Shown: positions 35,624-44,970 of the stretch, one piece after another
How the letters are laid out: the number at the start of each line of letters is the position of its first letter
Position numbering within the stretch: the stretch's first letter is position 1
Assembly (NCBI RefSeq): GCF_031624635.1
Contig: NZ_JAMQOQ010000001.1
Span: 992,001-1,056,000, forward strand
DNA from: Halogeometricum sp. S3BR5-2
Lineage (GTDB): Archaea > Halobacteriota > Halobacteria > Halobacteriales > Haloferacaceae
Reading direction: 5' to 3'
DNA: 64,000 bases
Position numbers and translations under genes: made by a program
The notes under the pieces: model-generated
Told to the model about the DNA's origin: nothing
What the model saw: the letters and a program-made list of their open reading frames with translations, nothing else
Database searches by the model: none

Positions 35624-36154
35624 ATGAACAAAGACGGCCACGTCCTGAACGGCGCGCTGTTGGCGGTGGGGTTGGGCGTCATCCTCGCCGTGGACCCGAC
35701 GGCCGGCCCACTCGTCGAGGAGACGCCGTCGGCGCTGGCGCTCACGGCGGCGACGCGAGTCGCCGAGTTGTCGCTGCCGATAATCCTCGGCGCCCTGTTC
35801 CCGGACGTGGACACGGCGTTCGGCAGGCACCGCAAGACGCTGCACAACCTCCCCGTACTCGCCCTCTTCGTCGCCTTCCCGTACGTCTTCGGCAACCTCC
35901 AGTTCGTCTGGGTGGGCGTGGCGACGCACTACGTCCTCGACGTCGTCGGCTCCAAGCGCGGTATCGCGCTGTTCTACCCCCTCTCCCCGCGGGAGTACGA
36001 CCTGCCGACGGGCGTCGCCACGTCGAGCAAGTGGGCGACGACGGTGACCGTCGTCGTGACGGCAGTCGAACTCGTCGCCCTCGCCGTCGTCCACTACTAC
36101 GTGTTCGCCTTGGACACGCCGCTCTCGGAGGCGGCGGTGCTGTTGGGGCTGTGA
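35624..36154 (+). CDS. YdjM-like membrane-bound metal-dependent hydrolase
   Basis: 176 residues. The pattern MNKDGHVLNGALLA near the N terminus, ILGALFPDVDTAFGRHRKTLHNLP near 53 and VATHYVLDVVGSKRGIALFYPLSPR near 96 has the conserved Asp/His set of the YdjM/LexA-binding group. Four to five membrane helices. ATG at 35624, since an AT-rich ttgtattattcg (35593-35604) lies about 25 bases before it. A second member of this family is found at 26200. Confidence 0.85.
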   Translation: MNKDGHVLNGALLAVGLGVILAVDPTAGPLVEETPSALALTAATRVAELSLPIILGALFPDVDTAFGRHRKTLHNLPVLALFVAFPYVFGNLQFVWVGVATHYVLDVVGSKRGIALFYPLSPREYDLPTGVATSSKWATTVTVVVTAVELVALAVVHYYVFALDTPLSEAAVLLGL

Positions 36155-36207
36155 GCTGTTGGTAACGAATCGGTACTGACAAATAACGAGAATCCGAACG
36201 CGGGGTC

Positions 36208-36495
36208 GTGTTGACCCTCCTACATTCGTCGGCCGTTCGCGCGCTCGGACCGACGCCGCTGTTCCCGGGGATTCCCGGCGGTCCCGAACTGCTCGTCATC
36301 TTCCTCCTCGGCTTCGTCCTCGGGGTCGCGCCCGCGATATTCGTCCACTACGACGCGGGGAAGAACGACAATCCGCACCGACTGCTCTGGACGGTGGCGA
36401 CGCTCATCGGCGGACTGGCCGGGTCGCTCATCGGCGCCGGTATCGTCATCGTTCTCTATCTGGTCGTCGGCCGCGAGCAGGGGCGGACCGCGTGA
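36208..36495 (+). CDS. Small membrane protein, 95 aa
   Basis: GTG start. Two hydrophobic helices (about residues 26-45 and 60-88, LGGLAGSLIGAGIVIVLYLV) with a short polar loop DAGKNDNPHRLL; it ends in a Gly/Gln/Arg tail. A haloarchaeal small membrane protein of unknown function. Its last 50 bases overlap the 3' end of the convergent PHP gene. Confidence 0.7.
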   Translation: MLTLLHSSAVRALGPTPLFPGIPGGPELLVIFLLGFVLGVAPAIFVHYDAGKNDNPHRLLWTVATLIGGLAGSLIGAGIVIVLYLVVGREQGRTA

Positions 36496-37288
36496 GTCGG
36501 CAGTCGACGGGTCGGTACGCGCGCACGTCGTCGAATTTCCCGCCGTAGGCGACGTGGTCGGGGTGGGTCGGTTCCATCCCGGAGAGGAGCAGTCGGTCCA
36601 GTTTCCCCCACGAGTTCTCGACGCCGAGGTGGGCGAACTCCGCCGCCGAGCGCAGGCGGTGGCCGACGCCCGAACGGTGCAGGACGCGCCGCGGGGCGCC
36701 CTCTCGGAGGGCGGCGACGAGTTCCGCCTCGGAGTCGATATCGCGGTCGAACGCCGTCCACACCTCGCCGACGCTCCCGCGGAGGTGCGCGTACGACGAC
36801 CCGAATCCGGGGACGTCGAACTCGGCGGCGAGTTCGCGGCCGAGGCGGTTCTGCGAGGGGAACAGTTTCCCGTTGTACGTCTCCACGGCGTGAATCTCGT
36901 CCGCGTGCGCGCGCACGTCCTCGCGGCCGAAGCTGACGTTGAGGAAACCGGGGTGGGGAACGAGGACGGCGGCGTCCTGTCGGGCGGCGGCGGCGAAGGC
37001 GGCTTCGAGGGTGATGAAGTCCGGCACCGGGTCGGAGAGACCGACGGCGAGGAGGTGGCGGCGACGCCGCCACGTGCCGGCGAACACCTCCCGGCCGGGG
37101 ACGACCAGGAGTTCGTCGTCGGAGAACGCCTCGGCTCTCGCTCGGATGTCGGGGAGGCGTTTGAAGTGAGGTGCGTACACCAGCACGTCGATTCCGCGGG
37201 CTTTCGCTCGGGACGCGACGCGCTCGTCCAACACCTTCACGTGCATGTCGACGCGGGACGCGCCCGCGGCGGCGGACGGAGCGGTCAC
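36446..37288 (-). CDS. PHP-domain protein
   Basis: 280 residues from a GTG. Opens MTAPSAAAGASRVDMHVKVLD, then ARGIDVLVYAPHFKRLPDI near 32 and ELLVVPGREVFAGTW near 58, a PHP-like fold; LVPHPGFLNVSF near 107 and AVETYNGK near 131 supply further His and Glu ligands. The usual HxH start reads HVK here, and APHF replaces the TDH motif, so metal binding is altered. Likely a phosphoesterase-like or regulatory protein. The stop lies inside the convergent small gene. Confidence 0.8.
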   Translation of the reverse strand: MTAPSAAAGASRVDMHVKVLDERVASRAKARGIDVLVYAPHFKRLPDIRARAEAFSDDELLVVPGREVFAGTWRRRRHLLAVGLSDPVPDFITLEAAFAAAARQDAAVLVPHPGFLNVSFGREDVRAHADEIHAVETYNGKLFPSQNRLGRELAAEFDVPGFGSSYAHLRGSVGEVWTAFDRDIDSEAELVAALREGAPRRVLHRSGVGHRLRSAAEFAHLGVENSWGKLDRLLLSGMEPTHPDHVAYGGKFDDVRAYRPVDCRLTRSAPARGRRPDRER

Positions 37289-37429
37289 GTCTGTCGGTCC
37301 GGCGTCACCCCGGTTAGGGATTACTATCTCCCGACCGACCGCACCGCGCAGTCACCGGACCGCGAACGGGTCGAGGCGGGGGGTCGGGGCTGCGGAACGG
37401 TTTAGTCCCCGGTATCCGTCCGGGTCTGT

Positions 37430-37732
37430 ATGTCCCTGTGGAAGTGCGGCGTCGCCGGGTGCGACGGGCGGTTCGAGACGGCGGCGGACGCGGTCATCCA
37501 CCAGACGGTCGAACACGAGCGTCACGAGTGTCGAATCTGCGGAACCGTCGTCCCCGAGGGCTACTTCGCCATCCGCCACGCCTTCGAGGAGCACTCCCGT
37601 GCCGAGTTCGTCCGCGCCTACGACGCGAACTCCTCGCACGTCCGCGAACGGGAGCGGGTCAAAGACGAAATCGAGTCGGAGATGGACCTCCGGTCGGTCG
37701 TCGAGACGCTCGAAAGTCGGGGCGCGCTGTAA
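37430..37732 (+). CDS. Double C2H2 zinc-finger protein (possibly DUF7565)
   Basis: 100 residues. Two fingers in tandem: C6-x4-C11-x12-H24-x4-H29 and C34-x2-C37-x12-H50-x4-H55. The rest is an acidic helical tail (RERERVKDEIESEMDLRSVV). Such double fingers in small haloarchaeal proteins bind DNA or proteins; target unknown. ATG at 37430. Confidence 0.88.
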   Translation: MSLWKCGVAGCDGRFETAADAVIHQTVEHERHECRICGTVVPEGYFAIRHAFEEHSRAEFVRAYDANSSHVRERERVKDEIESEMDLRSVVETLESRGAL

Positions 37733-37823
37733 GCGGGTGGCGAGCGTCCGCCGGCGACGGCGCTGCGGGCGGACGGTGAGACGGGAGAAGAGTCGAGCGG
37801 TTATCTACTATCCAAGCGAGCGC

Positions 37824-38270
37824 TCAGCGCTCCTCGCTATCCAGCACGCGAATCTGGTCTCCGCGGACCGTGACCGGAATCGGGACCGTCGCCTCGTACA
37901 GTTCGACCGTCACCTGGTCTTTCGTCTCGTCGATGCGCTGGACGCGCGCCTTCTCGCCTTTGAACGGGCCGGCGACGAGTTCGACGATGTCGCCCTCCGC
38001 GATGCCCTCGACGTCGGGCGTCGGCGAGAGGAAGTGCTCGACTTCGGCCATGCTGGAGGTGGCCTGACCGTCGCCGACGAGGCCGCGGGCGTGCGGAATC
38101 TCCTCTAAGACGCGGTTGATGACCGCGTTGTTGTCCGCCTCGACCATCACGTAACTCGTGAGCGAGTCGGGCGCGAGGACGGCGTGAATTTCCGGTTCCT
38201 CGCGGTTGGCGATCATGTCGGCGACGGTTCGCTCCTGTCGCGCGGTCGTCTTTACGGCGAAGATGGGCAC
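37824..38270 (-). CDS. spt5: Transcription elongation factor Spt5
   Basis: 148 residues from a GTG. The NGN domain ([24 protein letters not shown]) spans about 1-85; the KOW domain follows ([23 protein letters not shown], about 90-145). It binds RNA polymerase and raises processivity. The GTG at 38270 is 2 bases after the secE stop, as in other archaeal secE-spt5 pairs. An imperfect hairpin (agcgagcg/cgctcctcgct, about 37814-37837) overlaps its stop and may aid termination. Confidence 0.96.
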   Translation of the reverse strand: MPIFAVKTTARQERTVADMIANREEPEIHAVLAPDSLTSYVMVEADNNAVINRVLEEIPHARGLVGDGQATSSMAEVEHFLSPTPDVEGIAEGDIVELVAGPFKGEKARVQRIDETKDQVTVELYEATVPIPVTVRGDQIRVLDSEER

Positions 38271-38272
38271 GC

Positions 38273-38446
38273 CTACGCACCCCCGGGGAGGAAGGTCATC
38301 AGCGCGAAGATAACGAAGCCCATGAAGCCGACGAGGAAGATGCCGGCACCGGCGATGAGACCGATCTGGGAGAACTCCTGCCACGAGGGGGTGCTCGCCA
38401 GTTTCAGCACCCGCACGTAACTGTTCAGGTCGTACTTGACGTCCAT
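38273..38446 (-). CDS. secE: Preprotein translocase subunit SecE (Sec61-gamma)
   Basis: 57 residues: [20 protein letters not shown], then an amphipathic helix (WQEFSQIG) and one membrane helix ([21 protein letters not shown], about residues 29-50). This is the usual archaeal SecE size and topology, a gamma subunit that clamps SecY. Two bases separate its stop from spt5, so both share an mRNA. ATG at 38446. Position between ftsZ1 and spt5 is a common archaeal arrangement. Confidence 0.95.
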   Translation of the reverse strand: MDVKYDLNSYVRVLKLASTPSWQEFSQIGLIAGAGIFLVGFMGFVIFALMTFLPGGA

Positions 38447-38598
38447 GTTGCTCGTGGCTTAGACGGCGGGCTTTTTCTATCTATTGATACAACCGGGGTC
38501 TCGAGAGGAGGGGAAGCCGTCGAGTCCGGGCGTTCGGAGCGGGAGAGCGGGCGGCCGACGGGGTTGGGGGAGAGAAGAGAAGCGAAGCGGTGACTCGA

Positions 38599-39765
38599 CT
38601 ACTCGACGAAGTCGATATCCTGTCCCTGCTGGGGCGCCTGCGCCTGCGGTTCTGAGTCCGAACGGGTCTCGGACTCGCCGCCGTCGCTGCGCCCGTAAAT
38701 CTGCGGCGACTCGACGCCGGTGACGACGATCATCGTCCGCATCGTCCCGTCGAGTTCCTCGTCGACGGAGGTGCCCCAGATGATGCGCGCGTCGGGGTCG
38801 ATGCGGTCGTAAATCTCCTCGACGACGCCCTCGGCCTCCTCGATGCTCATGTCGGAGCCGCCGGTGACGTTCACCAGCGCGGAGTTGGCGCCGGAGATGT
38901 CCACGTCGAGCAGCGGCGACCGGAGCGCGCTCTTGACGGAGTCGTGCGCCTTCGAGTCGGAGTCGGACTCGCCGAGACCGATCATGGCGACGCCGCCGCG
39001 TTCCATCACCGTCTTCACGTCGGCGAAGTCGAGGTTGACGAGTCCGGGTTTCGTGATGAGCTCCGTGATTCCCTTCACAGAGCGCATGAGCACCTCGTCG
39101 GACACCTTGAACGCCTGCCGGACGGGGAGTTTGCCCACCGCGTCGAGGAGGCGGTCGTTCGGGACGACGATGACCGTGTCGGCCACGTCGCGGAGGCGTT
39201 CGAGGCCCGCTTCGGCGTTCGTGCGACGAACCTCACCCTCGGCGGTGAACGGCGTGGTGACGATGGCGATGGTCAGGGCGCCGCACTCGCGGGCCGCCTT
39301 GGCGACGACGGGCGCCGAACCCGTCCCCGTGCCGCCGCCGAGGCCGGCGGTGACGAACACCATGTCGGAGCCCTCGATGGCGTCGTAAATCTCCTCTTGG
39401 GACTCCAGGGCGGCCTCCTCGCCGACCTGCGGCAGCGACCCGGCGCCGCGGCCCTGGGTCTTCTGCTCGCCCATGAGAATCTTCGTGTCGGCCTCTATCT
39501 CCACGAGGTGTTGGACGTCGGTGTTGGCGGCGACGAGTTTCGCCCCCTCGATGCCTTCCTCGTGCATCCGGTTGACGGTGTTGCCGCCCGCGCCGCCGCA
39601 ACCGACGACGGTGATGTCCGTCTGTAAGTCCTGTAGAACGTCCTTCAGTTCGTCGTCGGTCATCGTGCCGCTCCGGGGCACCTGGTCGTTGTCGAGCCCG
39701 TCGACGGACCCCCCATCCCCCGTCTCCTCGGCCTCATCAATCGCGTCGTCGACGATAGAGTCCAT
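38599..39765 (-). CDS. ftsZ1: Cell division protein FtsZ1
   Basis: 388 residues. [16 protein letters not shown] near 53, [10 protein letters not shown] near 144 (tubulin signature) and the T7 loop [15 protein letters not shown] near 240 (catalytic Asp) are all intact. The N-terminal extension (about 45 residues) and C-terminal tail (Ser/Gln/Glu-rich) match FtsZ1 of haloarchaea. It polymerises with GTP at mid-cell. ATG at 39765. The secE gene starts 152 bases downstream, so it may be a separate or a shared transcript. Confidence 0.96.
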   Translation of the reverse strand: MDSIVDDAIDEAEETGDGGSVDGLDNDQVPRSGTMTDDELKDVLQDLQTDITVVGCGGAGGNTVNRMHEEGIEGAKLVAANTDVQHLVEIEADTKILMGEQKTQGRGAGSLPQVGEEAALESQEEIYDAIEGSDMVFVTAGLGGGTGTGSAPVVAKAARECGALTIAIVTTPFTAEGEVRRTNAEAGLERLRDVADTVIVVPNDRLLDAVGKLPVRQAFKVSDEVLMRSVKGITELITKPGLVNLDFADVKTVMERGGVAMIGLGESDSDSKAHDSVKSALRSPLLDVDISGANSALVNVTGGSDMSIEEAEGVVEEIYDRIDPDARIIWGTSVDEELDGTMRTMIVVTGVESPQIYGRSDGGESETRSDSEPQAQAPQQGQDIDFVE

Positions 39766-39811
39766 TTATGAGCATCCTTACCGAATGGAGCCTAATTATC
39801 TTTCCCCTCCG

Positions 39812-39831
39812 CGTCCGACATCCGTCGGACG
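39812..39831. repeat. Perfect 8-bp inverted repeat upstream of ftsZ1
   Basis: CGTCCGAC-atcc-GTCGGACG, stem of 8 and loop of 4. It lies 47-66 bases before the ftsZ1 ATG and 35 bases after the dtdA stop. It may be a terminator hairpin for dtdA, although no T-run follows, or an operator for the ftsZ1 promoter (minus-strand AT-rich gataatta, about 39796-39803). Confidence 0.4.
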
Positions 39832-39865
39832 GGGCGGGACGCCGAATTAGTAGCGTATTAACCGA

Positions 39866-41248
39866 TTATATTCTGAAGATTACTTTCTCTTCCGAGAGTA
39901 CTTCGTCGGGCGTCACCTCGCGGTCGTCGAGTTCGACGGAGCGGCCGGCCGAGAGTTTCCCGAACGCCGGCCCCTCGGGGACGCCCAACTCGGCGGCCGC
40001 CGCGGCGTCGAACGACTCGCGGACGGCGACGACGGCCGTCTCCTCGCGGCGCACCTCGTCGTACTTCTCCGCGAGGACCGCGACCAGCGAGTCGACGATA
40101 TCGTCGTAACGCGCCTCGTCGACGAGGGCGGCCCGCCCCGCCGCCTTCGTCCCGCCCTCCCGCGTCTCGAAGGCGACGGCGTTCGCGGAGACGGCCTCGC
40201 GGGCCGCGTCGAGGTCGATGCCGGCCGCCTCGGAGAGCAGGTCGTCCGGGAGCGAGACGACGACGTAGTCGTCGGGCGCCGGGTCGCTCTCGGTAGTCGC
40301 GCCGCCCGCGTCGTCCGCACCGTCCTCCCCGCTCGCGTCGGCGCCGAGTCTGAGGCCGTCCTCGACGGACGAGAGGGTCGCTTCGAGTTCGTCGAGGCGG
40401 GCGAGCGAGACGCCGGCCGTCTCCCGCGTCCACGTCTCGGTGACGACGCGGTAGCCGAGCGACTCGACCGCCTCGACCAGCGCGGGTCGGTCGCCGTCGA
40501 CGACGGCGTACTCGGCGCCGGAGGCCTCGAACGCCCGGCGTATCACCTCGCGGTTGTCCTCGCTCTCGGGGGAACCCATCGCGTCGAGGGGCCAGTCGGC
40601 GCCGACGTGTCCGACCGCCCAGTCCGTCTCGCGGACGATGCGCTCGAACCGCGGCGCGTAGTGGCCGCCGCCGAAGCCGACGAGTTGCCGCTCCCGGTCG
40701 GCGTCGACCCCCGAGAGGTCGAGGACGGACCGGGCGACGGCGCGGGCGCCCTCGGGGTCCGCCCACTCGTCCTCGTCGCTGCCGAGTTCGACGAACATCG
40801 CCGGCGCGCCGACGTCCGTCGGGCCGTGGTGGGTGCACTCGATTCCAACCCCGTACCCCTCGGGCGCGTGACGGTCGAACGCCTCGACGACGGCCTTCCC
40901 CGCGTTCGGGCAGGCGCGGGCGAACGTCCCCTCCTCGCCGCCGTACTCCGCCGGGCCGAAGTTACCGGTGAAGTGGGCGGTGAGGAGCGGCCCCGTCTCG
41001 CCGGAGTGCCGGGAGACGAACGCGACGAACTCGGGGGGTTCCGAGAACGCGGCGGCGACGCCCTCCAGTTCGATGTGCAGGCCGTCGAACTCGCGGAGTT
41101 CGAAGCCCTCCGTCTCGTAGTAGGTTCCGCCGCCCTCGGCGTCGGAGCGCGAATCGTCGGTCCGCTCGTCCCACTCCCCGAGTTCGAGCAGGCGCTCTCC
41201 GACGTGGACCGATGCGCTGTCCGCGCGGCTGACGACGACGGCTATCAC
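39866..41248 (-). CDS. dtdA: D-aminoacyl-tRNA deacylase (archaeal DtdA)
   Basis: 460 residues. IAVVVSRADSASVHVGERL at the start, GIECTHHGPTDVGAPAMFVELGS near 134 and VGFGGGHYAPRF near 190 carry the conserved His residues of archaeal DTD2-type enzymes. It clears D-amino acids from tRNA. The C-terminal half (from about 300) has an acidic Asp/Ala insert typical of haloarchaea. ATG at 41248. Confidence 0.93.
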   Translation of the reverse strand: MIAVVVSRADSASVHVGERLLELGEWDERTDDSRSDAEGGGTYYETEGFELREFDGLHIELEGVAAAFSEPPEFVAFVSRHSGETGPLLTAHFTGNFGPAEYGGEEGTFARACPNAGKAVVEAFDRHAPEGYGVGIECTHHGPTDVGAPAMFVELGSDEDEWADPEGARAVARSVLDLSGVDADRERQLVGFGGGHYAPRFERIVRETDWAVGHVGADWPLDAMGSPESEDNREVIRRAFEASGAEYAVVDGDRPALVEAVESLGYRVVTETWTRETAGVSLARLDELEATLSSVEDGLRLGADASGEDGADDAGGATTESDPAPDDYVVVSLPDDLLSEAAGIDLDAAREAVSANAVAFETREGGTKAAGRAALVDEARYDDIVDSLVAVLAEKYDEVRREETAVVAVRESFDAAAAAELGVPEGPAFGKLSAGRSVELDDREVTPDEVLSEEKVIFRI

Positions 41249-41319
41249 GGGAGGGACTGGCCGGTCGGGACGCTAAAGCGCGTCGAAGGCGGCGAAGCGG
41301 TCGGTCGAGCGACGCGGGT

Positions 41320-41589
41320 TCAGAAGAGGTCGACAGCGGCGCTGAGCGCGAGGCCGACGGCGAGCGCCAGCGTCGAGGAGAGGGCTTGTCGGGCCGTCGC
41401 GCGGAAGACCCCCGAGAGGAGGACTCCCAGCGACGCGCCGAACAGGAAGCCGTGCGCGACCCCGTCGGCGGCGAAGAGCGACGCGGCCGGGACGACGAGT
41501 TCGGCGACGAGGAGGCCGGCGACGCCGACGAGAAACAGGGCGCCGTCGCGCCGGAGGTCCCGCCCTTGTCGTTCGATTCCGAGTTCCAT
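41320..41589 (-). CDS. Small membrane protein, 89 aa
   Basis: Two to three hydrophobic helices (LFLVGVAGLLVAELVVPAA near residue 18; FLFGASLGVLLSGVF near 47; LALAVGLALSAAVDLF at the end) in a short protein with a charged N terminus. No family recognised. ATG at 41589. Between dtdA and the cation exchanger on the same strand. Confidence 0.7.
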   Translation of the reverse strand: MELGIERQGRDLRRDGALFLVGVAGLLVAELVVPAASLFAADGVAHGFLFGASLGVLLSGVFRATARQALSSTLALAVGLALSAAVDLF

Positions 41590-41652
41590 GCGGCCGGAAC
41601 CTCGGCGACCGACGAGAAAAAGCTTCGTCTCCTTGTCAGAACCGGTGGCGGC

Positions 41653-42972
41653 TCAGTCCGCCCGACCGGGTTCGGGCAGCGGTTCGCCGCGGACGTTCCT
41701 CACCGTGAGCGTCCAGAGCCGCCGCAGGTCGTCGCGGCGGCGGACGAGCAGGCCGAGACCGAGGACGACGTAGAGAACGGAGTACCCGAGCAGCAGGTAG
41801 ATGGAGTACCGCTCGGCCATCTGCGCCGGGTAGAGTTCGATGAAGGCGAACTCGATGGCCACCTGCGAGGCGAACAGGACGAGGATGGTCACCGCCTCGC
41901 GCACGTTCATCCGGAAGTTCACGAGGACGGTCAGCGCGAAGAAGCTCTGAGCGGCGGTGAGCCATATCTCGGCCTCCTGCTTCAGGTCGAACGGCAGGGC
42001 GCCGTAGCGGCCGAGCGCGATGCTGTAGACGACGACGAGCGTTCCGACGAGCAGCGTCCACTGGTTCAGTTTCGAGGAGATGAGCGCGTTGAACGCCGCC
42101 GTCGCGCGCGCCTTGTTCACGAGGTAGGCGGTTACGATGAGTTCGGGGCTCTCGGAAGCCAGCGGCGCAATCCACTGAATCATGAAGAACTCCGGGATGC
42201 CGAACTGGAGTCCGAGTCGTTCGAGGCCGTACGCGAACGGTTCGACGGCGGTGAAGATGAGAAAGCCCGCGTAGGCGAACAGGGTGAGGACGGACGCGAC
42301 GCGGAGGTGTTTCGGCCTCGCTTGGAAGTAGGCGGGGACGCCGACCTGCTCTTCTTCTTCGTCGACGTCGCCGCGGACGATGATGGCGATGTAGGCGACG
42401 TAGAGGCCGACGAGGACGAAGAAGTCGACGGCGTCGATGGCGTTCCCCAGCGGAACGAGGAAGGCGTACACCGTGGCGGCGAACAGGAACAGAATCTCGG
42501 TGGAGATGCTGGGGTCGAGAGCGACGGCGTCGCGGAAGCGGCCGTCGCGGCGCACGACGTGGTCGTCGTCGCGGCCGCGGGCGGCTTTGTATATCGAGAA
42601 CAGGGCGATGCCGGACCAGCCGAGACCGATGAGGATGCGGTTGGCGCCGGTCATGTTCGCGACGGCGAGGTTCGCTTTCGCGGGGTCGCTGGCCGCCTGC
42701 CAGGCGTAGAGGGCGTCGACGGCGTACTCGGGGGCGACGGCGAGGACGGCGAGGATTGCGAGGGCGAACGCGCGCGGGACGTCCTTCTCGGCCGTCTCGG
42801 CACCCCACGCGAGGAGGAACGACGCGCCGAGCACCGCCAGACCGCTGACGGCGACGGTGAGGATGTGCGACAGGGAGGAGACCGAATCGGTCGTCCGGAG
42901 GAGGACCCACGGAGCCGTCAACAGCACCGCGAAGCCGACGGCGGTGAGCGGATGGCTGAGGCGTGAACTCAT
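41653..42972 (-). CDS. Sodium/calcium exchanger-family membrane protein
   Basis: 439 residues, about 11 helices. The two alpha-repeat motifs read AVAPEYAVDALYAW near 82 and PLASESPELIVTAYLVNK near 270, with acidic residues placed like those of the NCX/CAX family. It should exchange cations across the membrane; ion specificity is not shown. ATG at 42972. The cytosolic loop between helix groups is polar (VDEEEEQVGVPAYF). Divergent from aroE across 181 bases. Confidence 0.88.
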   Translation of the reverse strand: MSSRLSHPLTAVGFAVLLTAPWVLLRTTDSVSSLSHILTVAVSGLAVLGASFLLAWGAETAEKDVPRAFALAILAVLAVAPEYAVDALYAWQAASDPAKANLAVANMTGANRILIGLGWSGIALFSIYKAARGRDDDHVVRRDGRFRDAVALDPSISTEILFLFAATVYAFLVPLGNAIDAVDFFVLVGLYVAYIAIIVRGDVDEEEEQVGVPAYFQARPKHLRVASVLTLFAYAGFLIFTAVEPFAYGLERLGLQFGIPEFFMIQWIAPLASESPELIVTAYLVNKARATAAFNALISSKLNQWTLLVGTLVVVYSIALGRYGALPFDLKQEAEIWLTAAQSFFALTVLVNFRMNVREAVTILVLFASQVAIEFAFIELYPAQMAERYSIYLLLGYSVLYVVLGLGLLVRRRDDLRRLWTLTVRNVRGEPLPEPGRAD

Positions 42973-43153
42973 CGTGTGAGCTACCACGACCCCGACGCCT
43001 ATCTCTTGCGCTTTCTCCGTCAGGCGGAGGGAGAAACCTCCGAAATACGGGTTCAAAGGACTTCTCTGCACGTTTTCGTTCTTGGGCGACGGGGGGTCGC
43101 AGAGGATGCCGACTCGGCGGCACTTATCCCCCTTCCGTCGAAACGCCACGGCC

Positions 43154-43954
43154 ATGCAGGTGTTCGGACTCCTCGGTAACCCCGTCGGCCACTCGCTGTC
43201 GCCGCCGATGCACGAGGCGGCGTACGATCGCCTCGGCATGGACGCGCGGTACGTCACTTTCGAGCCCGCACCGGAGGACCTCCGGGCCGCCGTCGAGGGC
43301 GCCGACGCCCTCGGAATCAGGGGGCTGAACGTGACGATTCCGTTCAAGCAGGAGATGCTGGAACTGGTCGAACCGGACGAACTCGCCGCCCGTATCGGCG
43401 CGGTGAACACCGTCGATTTCGGGGACGGGACGCCCCGCGGATACAACACCGACGCCGCCGGCGTCCGCCGGTCGTTCGCGCACCACGACGTGCCGTTAGA
43501 GGGTCGGGACGCCGTCGTCGTCGGGGCCGGCGGGGCGGGACGGGCCGCGTCGTTCGCTCTCGCCGACGCCGGCGCGTCGGTCCACGTGGCGAACCGGACG
43601 GCCGAACGGGCGACGGAACTCGCCGCGGACGTGCCGGGCGCCACCGGCGGCGGACTGGACACGCTGGACAGACTGGCGGACGCGGACCTCCTCGTGAACG
43701 CGACCAGCGTCGGGATGGAGTCCGACGAGACGCCGGTCTCAGCCGACCGCCTCCACGACGGACTCGCCGTCCTCGACGCGGTGTACACGCCGGTAGAGAC
43801 GCGCCTGCTCCGGGAGGCGGCCGCCGCCGGCGCGACGACGATAGACGGCGCGTGGATGCTGCTGTTTCAGGGCGTCGAGGCGTTCGAGCGGTGGACCGGC
43901 CGGGACGCGCCCGTCGACGCCATGAACGACGCCCTCAGAGCGAGTCTGGGATGA
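43154..43954 (+). CDS. aroE: Shikimate dehydrogenase
   Basis: 266 residues. [20 protein letters not shown] near 5 (shikimate-binding Ser pair), [10 protein letters not shown] near 62 (catalytic Lys), [12 protein letters not shown] near 100, and the NADP loop [17 protein letters not shown] near 125. It reduces 3-dehydroshikimate to shikimate in the aromatic amino-acid pathway. ATG at 43154; TATA-like cacttatcc at 43117-43125 gives a nearly leaderless mRNA. Confidence 0.94.
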   Translation: MQVFGLLGNPVGHSLSPPMHEAAYDRLGMDARYVTFEPAPEDLRAAVEGADALGIRGLNVTIPFKQEMLELVEPDELAARIGAVNTVDFGDGTPRGYNTDAAGVRRSFAHHDVPLEGRDAVVVGAGGAGRAASFALADAGASVHVANRTAERATELAADVPGATGGGLDTLDRLADADLLVNATSVGMESDETPVSADRLHDGLAVLDAVYTPVETRLLREAAAAGATTIDGAWMLLFQGVEAFERWTGRDAPVDAMNDALRASLG

Positions 43955-43973
43955 GCAGATGGGGAGGTAACGA

Positions 43974-43983
43974 TTTTTAAATA
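43974..43983 (+). promoter_or_regulatory. TATA box of the HhH-repeat protein gene
   Basis: tttttaaata, centred about 29 bases before the ATG at 44007. A strong haloarchaeal-type TATA box giving a near-leaderless mRNA. Confidence 0.6.
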
Positions 43984-44006
43984 AGCGGCGTTCATACGGT
44001 GACACA

Positions 44007-44951
44007 ATGGGTATATTCGACTCGATAAAGTCGTCGCTGCGGTCGCTTCTCGGCCGCGACGAAACGCCTTCTACCGACTCGTCGCGGCGCGAGACGCGCG
44101 TCTCGGTCGAGCGCGACACGCGGAGCGAGGTCGACGCGGAGTCGGAGTCGGCCGTGAAAGAACCCGTCTCCGAGGAGACGCAGGCGTCCGCCTCGACCGA
44201 CACGCTGGTCGACGAGGAGGCGGGCCGCGAACCCGCCGAGGCGGTCGAGGGTGTCGAGAGCGACGAGGACGCCGAGAGCGTCATCGATGAGGCCGAACCC
44301 TCCGAGACCGACGACGCCGACGAGGCGGCCACGGCCGACGCCGACGCCGCGGCGTCGACCGACTCGATGGTCGACGAGCAACGGGACGCCCCCGAGGCCG
44401 CCGAACCCGCGGAAGCCGTCGGCGCCACCACGACCGAGGACGCGGGAGCGGACCTCGGAAGCGACGAGGAGGCCGCCGGAGACGACGGCGGAGCGGACAC
44501 CGACGGCGACGAGTCAGACGGAGCCGAGGAAACGGCCGCCTCGGACGCCGATGCGGCGGCGTCGACGGAGACGCTCCTCGACGACGAGAACGCCGCCGAC
44601 GAACCCGCCGAGGCCGCCGAACCCGCCGAGGCCGTCGGACCGTCCTCCGAGGAGATGGACACGGACATCGAGGCCGACACCGACCCCGGCGAGAGCGTCG
44701 AGGAGGACGTGGACGAACCGGACGCGGCCGGCGACGCCGAACCGGGGGAAGCGATGGCGTCGGACGACGCCGAACCCGTCGACAACGTGAAGGGCATCGG
44801 CCCCGCCTACGCCGAACGCCTCGCCGACGTCGGCGTCGAGACGGTCGAGGACCTCGCGACCGCCGACGCCGCCGACCTCGCCGAGAAGATAGAGGTCTCC
44901 GAGACGCGCGTCCAGCGCTGGATCGACCGCGCGGCCGACCACGACGCGTAA
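44007..44951 (+). CDS. Acidic repeat protein with C-terminal helix-hairpin-helix domain
   Basis: 314 residues. A short helix (MGIFDSIKSSLRSLLGR) is followed by about 230 very acidic residues with three imperfect repeats of the type ASTDTLVDEE...EPAEAV (near residues 62, 115 and 187), each opening AS-T-(D/E)-x-(L/M)-(V/L)-D and ending PAEAV. The end is an HhH domain (VKGIGPAYAERLADVGVETVEDL near 262). The HhH suggests nucleic-acid or DNA-repair protein contact. A good TATA box precedes it. Confidence 0.83.
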   Translation: MGIFDSIKSSLRSLLGRDETPSTDSSRRETRVSVERDTRSEVDAESESAVKEPVSEETQASASTDTLVDEEAGREPAEAVEGVESDEDAESVIDEAEPSETDDADEAATADADAAASTDSMVDEQRDAPEAAEPAEAVGATTTEDAGADLGSDEEAAGDDGGADTDGDESDGAEETAASDADAAASTETLLDDENAADEPAEAAEPAEAVGPSSEEMDTDIEADTDPGESVEEDVDEPDAAGDAEPGEAMASDDAEPVDNVKGIGPAYAERLADVGVETVEDLATADAADLAEKIEVSETRVQRWIDRAADHDA

Positions 44952-44970
44952 CGCCGCCGACGCGGACGCT

